Notes: generated from the sequence alone by a model not told the origin. 64,000 nt of DNA from Verrucomicrobiota bacterium (GCA_020831635.1 JAFIGC010000007.1:1-64000), one strand, 5' to 3'; positions 31,383 to 39,940 are shown, counted from the stretch's first letter. A program made the numbers and translations.

Positions 31383-32267
31383 ATGAAACAAAACAATCCC
31401 CATGCGCTTTTACGCCAAACCGATTGGGCATCCATGAGCCTGAGTTTGCAATGGGCCTACGAAGGCGATGTCCACCCCGAGGGGAAGGGACTTTGCGGGA
31501 ACGCAAACCTCGCGGCTTGGCTGATCTTGGCGGGGGAAGCTGAGGTCAAATTGATTCAGGGCAAAGCCGGGCAGTGCCGGGCGGGAGAATGGTTGTTTCT
31601 TCCCGCGGGGGTTCGAATGCAGACGTTTGCAAAGCACACGCAAATCCTTTCGGTCTGCTGGCGGGCCAAATGGCCGGATGGTCGCAACTTTTTTGACAGG
31701 GGACTTCCCTTGCAGCTTAAGGCGGATGCCGAACCGGAGTTGGAAAGCTCCGCCCGGGAATTAATGACTTTTCAAAATGAACACCTCAAGCTCACCTCGA
31801 AAACCTTTCCCTTGTCCCGGGGCCTCAGCCCGATTTCGGCACTCACGTATTTACAGGGGGAAAGCCTCTTGGTCCACTGGATGATCCACGTCACCAGAGC
31901 CTTGGCCGACGCCGGGGTTCATCCCCAGGCACATGAAACGCCGGATGAACGCGTGCTATTGGCCTTGGAATTGTTGGAGACCCTCCCGCTGGCCAATAAA
32001 CCCGGCATATCCTATGTCGCATGGGAATCGGGACTGAGCGTCAGCCAGTTGGAGCGGCTTTTCGCGCAGCATGTCGGCCACTCTCCGAGGACACATTTGC
32101 AAAGGCGCAAAATTTCAGAGGCCCGCGCCTTGCTGGCGAACGAGGAGTTCACCCTCAAGGAAATTGCCTATCGCCTGGGGTTTTCCTCCCAAAACGTCTT
32201 TTACAATTGGTTTCATAAACATCACGGAATCGGCCCAAAAGCCTATCGAGTGAAGTATGGGAAGTGA
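31383..32267 (+). CDS. AraC-family regulator with cupin-like sensor, paired with PEP-CTERM protein 1
   Basis: This 294-residue regulator has an N-terminal cupin-like half (about 1-130, with AGEWLFLPAGVRMQTFAKHT) and a C-terminal AraC/XylS double HTH at about 200-290. The first HTH is GISYVAWESGLSVSQLERLFAQHVG; the second carries the hallmark FTLKEIAYRLGFSSQNVFYN. It lacks the periplasmic-binding-like domain of the three XylR-type regulators further on. It is transcribed away from the PEP-CTERM gene and probably controls it, with a small carbohydrate or related molecule as likely signal. Confidence 0.92.
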   Translation: MKQNNPHALLRQTDWASMSLSLQWAYEGDVHPEGKGLCGNANLAAWLILAGEAEVKLIQGKAGQCRAGEWLFLPAGVRMQTFAKHTQILSVCWRAKWPDGRNFFDRGLPLQLKADAEPELESSARELMTFQNEHLKLTSKTFPLSRGLSPISALTYLQGESLLVHWMIHVTRALADAGVHPQAHETPDERVLLALELLETLPLANKPGISYVAWESGLSVSQLERLFAQHVGHSPRTHLQRRKISEARALLANEEFTLKEIAYRLGFSSQNVFYNWFHKHHGIGPKAYRVKYGK

Positions 32268-32580
32268 CGAATGCGGAGTGCGGAGTGCGGAGTATTTTCC
32301 GACCCGCGCCTTCCAAGAAATGCCTCTACAACACCCCAAGCCCGGACGCGAAGCGTCTTTGGACTGCGGTAGCGCAGTGAGGAACGAACGGAGCTGCCGC
32401 TTTTCGGGGCCTGGGGCAACCTAACGGAGAACGGACTTTCCAGTCCGTTGAGGATGACGGCCTCCCCACCCTACTCTGAATCCTACTCCTAATCCTACTC
32501 TTAATCTTAATCTTAATCCTAATCCTACTCGTAATCCTACTCGTAACCCTACCCTTAATCCTCATCCAAAAAAATCGCCT
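32268..32580. repeat. Tandem repeats with 65-bp core (copy 2)
   Basis: GCGGAGT 7-mers near 32275-32292, then a hairpin-rich stretch, then the 65-bp core at 32424-32488, identical to 30208-30272. A long run of TAATCC / TACTCG / TAATCT 6-mers continues to about 32565. No gene is supported from 32268 to 32779. Confidence 0.85.
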
Positions 32581-32671
32581 TGCGGGTTCAGAGCATCCGC
32601 AGGCCGTGTCCCGGCATCCGCAGGTCCTTTTACATTTGTTAGGATGAACGTTTTTTGCCGATTGAAGTCTT

Positions 32672-32717
32672 TTCCGAGCGTCGGAAGACTTTTTCCAAAG
32701 GCTTCCGAACGTCGGAA
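32672..32717. repeat. Pair of TTCCGANCGTCGGAA palindromes
   Basis: TTCCGAGCGTCGGAA at 32672-32686 and TTCCGAACGTCGGAA at 32703-32717, the same unit as at 14043-14088. They lie just downstream of PEP-CTERM gene 2. Confidence 0.7.
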
Positions 32718-32779
32718 AACAAAAAATCAAGCTGACGGGAGCGTGAAATGCCAAAGCGTGTCCAAAGCCCGACAGGCTG

Positions 32780-33607
32780 TTAGGACCGCATGCGCTTCCG
32801 AAACGTGCACAAACCAAGGAGTCCGAATCCCAGCACCAGGAGAAGGGTCGAGGGTTCGGGAATGGTGGTGACCGTGACCGTATTCAGGAAGCCGCGGCCT
32901 TCACTTGCGACGTCCGAAACAGTGAAAATCGTCAAATATGGGTTGTCCTCCGTGAGGGTCACCGCGAATCTGGCATAGTTTCCGCCCTCGGACCATGTAT
33001 CGTAAACCGTGTTCGCGACCGAGGTGAAGTCCAGACCCTCGATATCCAAGGTCCCCACATCCGTGGTGGCGAACGCCCCGATATTCATGCGCACTCGATT
33101 CGCAACGTTAAACACATCGGAATCAATATTCGTATTGATGCCCACGATATTCACAAAGTAGGTATCCAGTGGCAGACCGCCGATCTTCAGGCCAATCACA
33201 TTTTGCTGGCCAGTGGACCCGCTGAAAAGGCCGTCCGTCCCAACGGAGTCCCCGTCAAAAACGCTTCCTTCAACATAATCGGCCATTCCCAAGGCATTGG
33301 ATGTACTGGGCTGGTTGTCGAAATTGATGATGTCATTACCAGGGGAGACCCCCAAATTGATGGAGACATCGGTGGCTTGCGTCCCGTCACCCCAGACCAA
33401 ATCGCTGGAATCTGCGGTACCGAGAATGTTCCAAGCACTGAGCGAACTTCCGGTCACGGCATGGAAGGGGCTGTTGGTGAGGTTGGCTCCCGTCGGAGGC
33501 GTGGGCCCGAAGTCCAGAAGCAGGGTATCCGCTTGTACAAAGGAAACCATCAAGGCGAGGACGGCACAAAGGGTGGCAGGGCGTTTGGTTTGCAGCTTTG
33601 TTTTCAT
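32780..33607 (-). CDS. PEP-CTERM sorted extracellular protein 2
   Basis: This protein of about 275 residues has a signal peptide (KTKLQTKRPATLCAVLALMV, cleavage near VQADT). A beta-rich domain follows, beginning LLLDFGPTPPTGANLTNSPF, and the C-terminal sorting signal is TIPEPSTLLLVLGFGLLGLC with the basic tail FRKRMRS. The PEP motif has Ser after PEP, within family variation. The domain resembles the secreted sheets of many PEP-CTERM proteins; no enzyme motif was seen. The start at 33607 gives a normal signal peptide; the longer frame begins 13 codons earlier. It is divergent from an AraC-type regulator at 33743. Confidence 0.9.
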   Translation of the reverse strand: MKTKLQTKRPATLCAVLALMVSFVQADTLLLDFGPTPPTGANLTNSPFHAVTGSSLSAWNILGTADSSDLVWGDGTQATDVSINLGVSPGNDIINFDNQPSTSNALGMADYVEGSVFDGDSVGTDGLFSGSTGQQNVIGLKIGGLPLDTYFVNIVGINTNIDSDVFNVANRVRMNIGAFATTDVGTLDIEGLDFTSVANTVYDTWSEGGNYARFAVTLTEDNPYLTIFTVSDVASEGRGFLNTVTVTTIPEPSTLLLVLGFGLLGLCTFRKRMRS

Positions 33608-33705
33608 AGGTTTGTCTCGTGATTTGTGTGACACATTCCCAGGCATGGGTAAATTTTCATAAGATATGATTCACATGAAGCCGTTCATTCCACAAGGAAA
33701 AATAC

Positions 33706-33744
33706 TTGCATTAATTATGCAAAAAGTTACGAAATCAGCGCAAT
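33706..33744. promoter_or_regulatory. Putative operator of regulator/PEP-CTERM pair 2
   Basis: An inverted repeat TTGCAT-N5-ATGCAA (33706-33722) overlaps a direct repeat TGCAAA (33718-33723) / CGCAAT (33739-33744), 21 bp start to start. The second half-site covers the regulator start codon, which would suit autorepression. Confidence 0.55.
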
Positions 33745-34600
33745 GAAAGAAAAGATTGCCAGATTTGATGACTGGGACCGGGCGGAAATCCATCTGGTGT
33801 TTTGTTATCAAGGGGAAATCCCCGATATCGGCCTCGGTGAAACGGTGGCCCGTTTTAATTCGGCCTGGCTGGTTCGGTCCGGCTGGGCGGAAGTCACCTG
33901 CGGAAATCAGGACAAAGTCAAGGGAGAGGTTGGCGACTGGTTGTTTCTGCCGACGGGCCGGCGGCTTCAACGATTCAGCACGGATGCGGAGATTTTATCC
34001 ATTGCCTTCGTGGCCGGTTCTTTTTTGCAGGGCGTGATTTTTGAGAAAAACCTTCCCGCGGTTCTTCCATCCACACGGTTCCCTCCACTTGAAACCCGGG
34101 CGGTCCGGCTTTTGAAACAGACCACGGGGGGGCGGAAAAATGAACGGTTCAATTGTTGGGGCACCGAGATGGATATGAGGGAGTATCTCCGATTGAAACT
34201 GATTTTCTTCCGATGGCTCGAATCCTATGTCGCGGCCGCAAAGTTGATGAACTCAGAGGCGATGATCCTGCCCTCCGAGGATCCGCTGGTGGAGGAAGCG
34301 GTCCGCATGTTGCGTTCCCTCGCGCACCGGGAAGAATTGAAAATCCGGGACATGGCAGAGAGACTGGGAATCAGTGAGAGTCAGTTGAACCGGCGGTTCA
34401 CCCGTGCCACCGGCACCTCACTGCACCGATACTATAACAGGCTCCGTCTGGAAGCGGCCCTAAACCTGTTACGGTATGACAAGGGCAGTTTGAAAGAGAT
34501 CGCCTACGAGATGGGATTCAAGCATCCCTCCAACTTCACCAACTGGTTTAAAGCAAACGCGAAGGTCTCCCCGCGGACGTATCGGATGAAGTTTCAATGA
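33743..34600 (+). CDS. AraC-family regulator with cupin-like sensor, paired with PEP-CTERM protein 2
   Basis: This 285-residue protein is built like the regulator at 31383-32267: an N-terminal cupin-like half (VGDWLFLPTGRRLQRFSTDA) and a C-terminal double HTH (IRDMAERLGISESQLNRRFT and GSLKEIAYEMGFKHPSNFTN). The two N-terminal halves share the GDWLFLP / GEWLFLP motif, so they are paralogues. It is divergent from PEP-CTERM gene 2. The putative second operator half-site overlaps its own ATG. Confidence 0.92.
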   Translation: MKEKIARFDDWDRAEIHLVFCYQGEIPDIGLGETVARFNSAWLVRSGWAEVTCGNQDKVKGEVGDWLFLPTGRRLQRFSTDAEILSIAFVAGSFLQGVIFEKNLPAVLPSTRFPPLETRAVRLLKQTTGGRKNERFNCWGTEMDMREYLRLKLIFFRWLESYVAAAKLMNSEAMILPSEDPLVEEAVRMLRSLAHREELKIRDMAERLGISESQLNRRFTRATGTSLHRYYNRLRLEAALNLLRYDKGSLKEIAYEMGFKHPSNFTNWFKANAKVSPRTYRMKFQ

Positions 34601-34610
34601 TTTAAAAAAA

Positions 34611-34656
34611 ACAGCCGTTGCATCCATCACGACGAGCGTGGGAACACAACGGCTGT
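34611..34656 (-). terminator. Terminator hairpin of collagen-like gene 1
   Basis: A 10-bp stem, ACAGCCGTTG / CAACGGCTGT, with a 26-nt loop, followed on the minus strand by a run of eight Ts. The same element, nearly base for base, lies at 36126-36171. Confidence 0.82.
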
Positions 34657-34717
34657 CAGACCTTGAGGTGTCATTTCTCAGAGAGAGAGAGAGGAGACGA
34701 CACCGATAGGTCGGGGA

Positions 34718-36016
34718 TTACCTGTTGGTGCGAATCATGATGGCGAGTTCGCCTTCACGTTCAACCCGGGTATTCCGGAAAGCGCCCTTGCGGATGCTTG
34801 ACGCGGGAACACCGGCATCAATCAGGTTTTGGCTCACAGCCTGAATGCGCTGATCCACCATTTCCTGATTGTGGGTTTCGTTGCCATTGGGATTCACGGA
34901 AGCGTCAATGCCCACGGCCAAACTAGGATTGGCTTTCAGGTATTCGGCGACTTCAGCCAGTGTGGCATTTTCCCGGGTACTGAGGTCCTGGCGGTGGTGA
35001 TCGAATCGCACTTCGCGATACAAGACCCATCCGTCCACAACACCAGTCGCACCTTCAGCGCCGGTGGCGCCTACAGTGCCTCGAGCTCCGACTTCACCGG
35101 CATCGCCCACTGCGCCGGCAGGGCCGACGGAGGTGCTGCCCGTGTCACCCGCACGTCCGGAAACGCCGCGTTCACCGGTTTCACCGGCACGTCCCACGGC
35201 TCCGGCTGCGCCGGCTCCCGTGTCACCGCGTTCTCCGGCGGCACCTGTAACACCACGACCACCGGCAGTACCGGCGTAACCGGCGGGACCGGTCGGACCG
35301 ACCAAGGTCTCGCCTTGCACACCGGTTTCACCGGCGATACCGCGCGCTCCGGAAGCTCCGGCGGGACCGTCGGGACCACTCGGACCCACAAGCCCTTCAC
35401 CCCGTGCACCCGTTTCGCCAACGGTGCCCTTGTCACCGGCGGCACCAACGGGACCCGCGGGACCCGCGGCTCCGGCTACACTGGCGCCTTCGGCACCGGT
35501 TTCGCCGACTTCGCCTTTCTCACCGGCGGCTCCGGCAGCACCGGTTTCACCGGCGCGGCCTGCGACGACTCTGCCGTCCGCGCCTTTCGCGCCGATTTCG
35601 CCTTGAGCCCCGGTGGCGCCCGAAGGACCTTTTTTGCCTTCGGGACCGGCAATTCCAGCACCAGCGGCGCCAGTCGCGCCGACTTCACCTTGAACGCCAG
35701 ACGGCCCGGCGGATCCCTGTGCGCCGGCGGGGCCGACAATGCCGGTTCCTGTTTTGCCGGTTGCGCCGACTTCGCCTTGCGTGCCCGCAGGTCCTGCGGG
35801 ACCGGTGGCGCCGCGGGGGCCCATGAGACTGTCTTGGGTCCCTTGCTCCTGGCGAAGCTGGGGAGCTTCCGAGGGGGCGGTAACGTTGCCGTATCTGGGT
35901 TGGGTGCTGCTGCACCCCGCCGTAAAGACGGAGAGGACGCCGATACCGGCGACCGAGGCCATGAAACCAATGTTCCTTGCCTTTATTTCATTCTGTTTAC
36001 TTTTTTGCTTCTTCAT
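34718..36016 (-). CDS. Collagen-like repeat lipoprotein with OmpA-like C-terminal domain, copy 1
   Basis: This 432-residue protein has a lipoprotein signal with lipobox FTAGC (Cys about 35). About 250 residues of collagen-type G-x-y repeats follow (from LMGPRGATGPAGPAG, about 65-325). The C-terminal domain has OmpA/peptidoglycan-binding-like features: VRFDHHRQDLSTRENATLAE, YLKANPSLAVGIDASVNPN, and Q-x-V-S-Q-N-L-I-D-A-G-V-P. It should be anchored in the outer membrane, perhaps tied to the cell wall, with the collagen-like stalk as spacer or surface fibre. The frame is intact, and a regulon promoter precedes it. A second, damaged copy lies directly upstream. Confidence 0.88.
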   Translation of the reverse strand: MKKQKSKQNEIKARNIGFMASVAGIGVLSVFTAGCSSTQPRYGNVTAPSEAPQLRQEQGTQDSLMGPRGATGPAGPAGTQGEVGATGKTGTGIVGPAGAQGSAGPSGVQGEVGATGAAGAGIAGPEGKKGPSGATGAQGEIGAKGADGRVVAGRAGETGAAGAAGEKGEVGETGAEGASVAGAAGPAGPVGAAGDKGTVGETGARGEGLVGPSGPDGPAGASGARGIAGETGVQGETLVGPTGPAGYAGTAGGRGVTGAAGERGDTGAGAAGAVGRAGETGERGVSGRAGDTGSTSVGPAGAVGDAGEVGARGTVGATGAEGATGVVDGWVLYREVRFDHHRQDLSTRENATLAEVAEYLKANPSLAVGIDASVNPNGNETHNQEMVDQRIQAVSQNLIDAGVPASSIRKGAFRNTRVEREGELAIMIRTNR

Positions 36017-36073
36017 AATTTTCCTTTAGAGGAGTTTGGGTTTGTGAATGGATCTATTGAACCTTCACCTGAG

Positions 36074-36116
36074 AGTATAGAGGATGCGTGCCCTTTCATC
36101 CATGGGGTCTAACCCT
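36074..36116 (-). promoter_or_regulatory. Regulon promoter 12 (collagen-like gene 1)
   Basis: Operator AGGGTTAGACCCCAT at 36116-36102, 22 nt, then a consensus TATACT at 36079-36074. Confidence 0.83.
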
Positions 36117-36125
36117 GCTTAAAAA

Positions 36126-36171
36126 AACAGCCGTTGTATCCATCACGACGAGCGTGGGAACACAACGGCTG
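36126..36171 (-). terminator. Terminator hairpin of collagen-like gene 2
   Basis: The same stem, ACAGCCGTTG / CAACGGCTGT, as at 34611-34656, with A7 on the plus strand giving a T-run on the minus strand. A second hairpin, AGGTGTCGTTTCTT / AAGAAACGACACCT, lies at 36182-36219. Confidence 0.82.
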
Positions 36172-36231
36172 TCAGACCGGGAGGTGTCGTTTCTTGAAGA
36201 GAGAAAAGAAACGACACCTGTAGGTCGAGGA

Positions 36232-37699
36232 TTATCTGTTGGTACGAATCATGATGGCGAGTTCGCCATTCCGTTCGGCCCGGGTATTCCGGAAAGCGCC
36301 CGTGCGTATACTTGCAGCGGGCACGCCGGCATCCATCAGGTTTTGGCTCACCGCCTGAATGCGCTGATCCACCAGTTCCTGATTATGGGTTTCGTTTCCG
36401 TTGGGATTCACGGAAGCGTCAATGCCCACCGCCAAACTGGGGTTGGCTTTCAGGTATTCGGCGACTTCAGCCAATTTGGCGTTTTCGGAGTCCTGGAGGT
36501 CTTGGCGATGGTGATCGAACCGCACTTCGCGATACAAGACCCATCCGTCCACAACCCCGGCCACGCCTTCGGCACCGGTGGAGCCCACAGCGCCCCGCTC
36601 TCCGGCTTCACCGGCATCACCCACTGCACCGGCAGGACCGACGGTGGTGCCGCCCGTGTCGCCCGTGCGTCCGGCAACCCCGCGTTCACCGGTTTCACCG
36701 GCGCGACCCACGGCACCGGCGGCGCCGGCTCCCGTGACCCCGCGTTCTCCGGTTGTACCCGCAACACCACGGTCACCGGCAGTACCGGCGTAGCCCGCGG
36801 GTCCGGTCGGGCCTACCAGGGTTTCGCCTTGCACGCCGGTCTCGCCGGCAACGCCGCGCGCTCCGGCAGCCCCGGCAGGTCCGTCGGGACCACTCGGCCC
36901 CACAAGCCCCTCACCCCGGGCGCCCGTTTCTCCAATGGCGCCCTGGCCACCGGCGGCACCAACGGGGCCAGCGGGACCCGCGGCGCCGATGACACTTTCG
37001 CCCTCCGCACCGGTTTCGCCAACCGCGCCTTGTGTGCCGGCGGGACCGGCGGCGCCGGGTGGCCCCGCCCGGCCCACGACGCCACAACCCGCCGCCCCGG
37101 TCGCGCCCGGGTGGCCCCGGGGGCCGGTTGCCCCCCCCCGGCCCAGCGGGCCCCGGGGCCCGGAGCAAACTTACCCCCCCCCCCCCGGTTCCGCCAACCG
37201 CGCCTGGGGGCCCGGGGGGACGGGGGGCGCCGGTTGCACCGGCACGGCCTACGACGACTCTACCGTCCGCACCTTTCGCGCCGGTTTCGCCCTGGGTACC
37301 TGTAGCGCCCAACGGGCCTTGTTTTCCTTCGGGCCCGGCAATTCCCGCACCTGCGGCACCGGTCGCGCCGACCTCGCCTTGCACGCCCGTCGGTCCGGCG
37401 GACCCCTGAGCGCCGGCTGGGCCGACAATGCCGTCTCCCTGACGACCGGTGGCACCGACTTCACCTTGTGCGCCCGCGGGTCCCGCGGGACCGGTAGCCC
37501 CACGGGGGCCCATGAGACTGTCATACGTTTGTTGTTCCTGCGAGACGACGGGAGCAGCTGCGGCCACATGGCCGGTTCGGGCTTTGGTTCCACAGCATCC
37601 GGACGTCAAAAGCGTGAGCGCGCCAATGCCGGCGACGGAGGCCATGAAAGCAAAGCGTTTTGCGTTGGTTTCATTCTGTTGAGATGTGTAATTCTTCAT
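36232..37699 (-). pseudogene. Collagen-like OmpA lipoprotein, copy 2, frame broken in a G/C-homopolymer stretch
   Basis: The N-terminal part (start at 37699, inner Met of MIMKNYTSQQNETN) has lipobox LTSGC, and the collagen repeat runs as in copy 1 up to GAKGADGRVVVGRAGATGA. Around 37080-37220 the DNA turns into runs of G and C (for example 14 Cs near 37173-37186), and the frame loses collagen periodicity. The C-terminal frame (36232-37077) resumes GPPGAAGPAGTQGAVGETGA and ends in the same OmpA-like domain as copy 1. Promoter and terminator match copy 1. The break is probably a sequencing or assembly error in a repetitive region, though a true frameshift is possible. If corrected, the protein would be about 490 residues. 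Confidence 0.75.
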
Positions 37700-37755
37700 A
37701 ATCATTCCTTCGAGGAGTGTTGGTATTCCGATTCATGGATTGAATCTTTACACAT

Positions 37756-37798
37756 AGCATAGAGGATTGGCCAAATTTCAGCCATAGGGTCTAACCCT
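37756..37798 (-). promoter_or_regulatory. Regulon promoter 13 (collagen-like gene 2)
   Basis: Operator AGGGTTAGACCCTAT at 37798-37784, 22 nt, then TATGCT at 37761-37756. Very close to promoter 12, as expected for a tandem duplication. Confidence 0.8.
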
Positions 37799-37802
37799 GC
37801 CG

Positions 37803-37885
37803 CCCAATCCCAATCCCAATCCTAATCCCAATCCCAATCCTAATCCTAATCGTAATCGTAATCCCAATCCCAATCCCAATCCACG
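37803..37885. repeat. 6-bp tandem repeat (CCAATC/CTAATC)
   Basis: About 13 tandem hexamers of CCAATC, CTAATC and CGTAAT type. They are the same kind as at 30270-30300 and 32480-32565 but without the 65-bp core. Between 37900 and 38058 only low-complexity text is seen. Confidence 0.8.
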
Positions 37886-38058
37886 CCCCGGTTTTATCCG
37901 ATGGACAAACCCATTCGCTCGAGCCGGTTCGAGAATCGTTTTATATAAGAATTTTGAACAGGAGGACGCAGAGGGAAATGGCGGTGGAGTTGCCTTTGCT
38001 CTCTTTGCTTGCTTCTGTTTCAATCCATTGTGTTTTTTGAACAGAAGGTCGCACACGC

Positions 38059-39843
38059 CTACCGCCGGCGGCGGAACAACGCCAGAGATCCGAGGGCAAC
38101 AATCATCAGAATCAGGGTGCCCGGTTCAGGGATCACGGTGAGGTCCACATACCCCGAAGTGGTGTCCACGGTGTTCAACGACAGCGTATACCCGTTCACA
38201 GTGTCGTTGGCCAGCGTCAGCTCTCCGATGCGGGTACCCGTCCACTCCACGAGGCGATAGGTGCCCAAGGTCAGACCGAGATCCTCAATGAAAACCTGGC
38301 CGTCGGAAAAGTCGGCATCGCCATCAATCGTCAGCAGGGTGCGATTGTCAAACCCGCTGCCCTGATCCGAATAGGTGCCAAGGCCGAATTCCAAGGTTCC
38401 CGGCGTGTTCAGGTTTCCGTTGACCGTGAAGGACTTCTCTTCCTGGAGCGCCAACGTCCCCTGCACGGTGTGCAGACTGTCGGAGAGGTTGGTGGGACCG
38501 GTTTGAATCACACCGTTGCCGGCCATGACGACGCGGGCATTGCCGCCGATCGTCTGCAGCCAACCGTCAGCACCAGCCCGCATGTCGACGATGCCGTTGC
38601 CGGTGGCGATCCAGGTGCCGCCGGTGAGAGTGTTGTCGTCCCGCTCGACCAAGGGCGTGTTGTCGATAAAAAATCTACCCGAGCGCACTTCCAGGGTGCC
38701 GGTGTTGCTAAAGGTGCCGGAGGCATTTTCCACCCGGGCGGTGCCCGTGCCTTCGCTTTTGATGAAATGTCCTTCATTGATGAAAGCACTGCCGCTGGTG
38801 CGCATGGTCAGGAAATTGTTCGTCCCGGTATTTCCGGTGGCCGCGTATTCCATGGTGCCTGTGTTGCGGACGGTGGCTGCACTTCTGAAATCAAAGCGAT
38901 TGGTGGTGCCATGGATATAGGTTCCGGCATTGTTGAATTCCCCACTACCATTGACGAATGTATCTCCGCTTACGGTGCGGTGCATCAAGCCATCGTTGGT
39001 CACCAAGTTTCCCCCGGTTTCTATATGGCCGGTGACCTGCAAACCTTCCCCAGTTACGTTGAAAGTCACATCGTTGGTGGCCGTGGCTCCCGCCCAGCGG
39101 AGCTGTCCGCCGCCGCTCACATGACCGCTGAATTCGTCCTGTATGCGATCTCCCAGGGCCACCCAGGTTCCGGCGGCCAGGTTGAAAGTCCCTCCGGTGC
39201 TCTTGGCGATCACATCGACACGGAAATTCCCATTGATGGTTTCCACCGTCCCTCCGTCGTTCAACCACAAACCGTTGTTTTCCCAGCGGGTGACGCCATT
39301 CTGGGCGCGGAAGGTTCCCGATGCGGTGTTTTCAAACACCGCGTTGTTCCGAACTGTAAAGTGCCGGTTGCTTGCTGTACCCGCATGATCCCCGATAAAG
39401 GTGCCACTGTTGCGAATGGTGAGATTGTCGTAGTCAATGCGGCCGCCGTCCGATTCATGACGATAGGTCCCCGCGTTGAGAAAAACGCCGCTGCCCCCCA
39501 TACCGCGGTCTCCTCCGCTGAAGGTAAAGGTTCCCCCGGCATTGTGGGTCAACGTCTGATCGGTGCTGATGTTGATGTCCCCGGTCGTCCAGAAACTTGC
39601 CGTCGGAGCGCCTCCGGGTCCATCACTGCCGCCGAATTCGTGGTCGGCGGTTACGCCGGTCGCATGCTGGATCGTCACCGCGTCGTTTTCTCCGGGCACC
39701 CCCACCGGATCCCATCGGGTCGAATCTCCCCAGCCGCCCGAACCATCCGTAACATAAGTCGTCTGGGCATAAACCGAACTGACCATCAGTAAAATTACCG
39801 ACGAAACCAAAAGCAGGGGGCGAATATTGAATGTCTGTTTCAT
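38059..39843 (-). CDS. PEP-CTERM sorted autotransporter-like beta-strand protein 3
   Basis: This protein of about 594 residues has a signal peptide (about 1-28, ending near VYAQT). A long beta-solenoid-like repeat region follows, with repeating N-T-G-T / N-x-G-x-F motifs such as SGTFIGDHAGTASNRHFTVR and ASGTFSNTGTLEVRSGRFFI. The sorting signal is VIPEPGTLILMIVALGSLAL with basic tail FRRRR. It should be exported and held in the extracellular matrix. The start at 39843 is preferred over 39870. The gene is divergent from a XylR-type regulator. Confidence 0.9.
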   Translation of the reverse strand: MKQTFNIRPLLLVSSVILLMVSSVYAQTTYVTDGSGGWGDSTRWDPVGVPGENDAVTIQHATGVTADHEFGGSDGPGGAPTASFWTTGDINISTDQTLTHNAGGTFTFSGGDRGMGGSGVFLNAGTYRHESDGGRIDYDNLTIRNSGTFIGDHAGTASNRHFTVRNNAVFENTASGTFRAQNGVTRWENNGLWLNDGGTVETINGNFRVDVIAKSTGGTFNLAAGTWVALGDRIQDEFSGHVSGGGQLRWAGATATNDVTFNVTGEGLQVTGHIETGGNLVTNDGLMHRTVSGDTFVNGSGEFNNAGTYIHGTTNRFDFRSAATVRNTGTMEYAATGNTGTNNFLTMRTSGSAFINEGHFIKSEGTGTARVENASGTFSNTGTLEVRSGRFFIDNTPLVERDDNTLTGGTWIATGNGIVDMRAGADGWLQTIGGNARVVMAGNGVIQTGPTNLSDSLHTVQGTLALQEEKSFTVNGNLNTPGTLEFGLGTYSDQGSGFDNRTLLTIDGDADFSDGQVFIEDLGLTLGTYRLVEWTGTRIGELTLANDTVNGYTLSLNTVDTTSGYVDLTVIPEPGTLILMIVALGSLALFRRRR

Positions 39844-39940
39844 GGGGATGTCCTTCTTTTTACAATGCAATGGTTTGAATCAACGATCACAACTGATTTA
39901 CAGTATGACGGAAGAGACAAAAACCCACAACCCAATTTAG

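Noticed and set aside
34829-37762. Long plus-strand frames opposite the collagen-like genes
   Set aside because: Gly-Thr-rich translations are mirror images of G-x-y repeats, and promoters and terminators support the minus strand.
37803-37885. CRISPR-like or coding tandem repeat
   Set aside because: A simple 6-bp period with variable units and no ribosome-binding site; the translated frames are low complexity.
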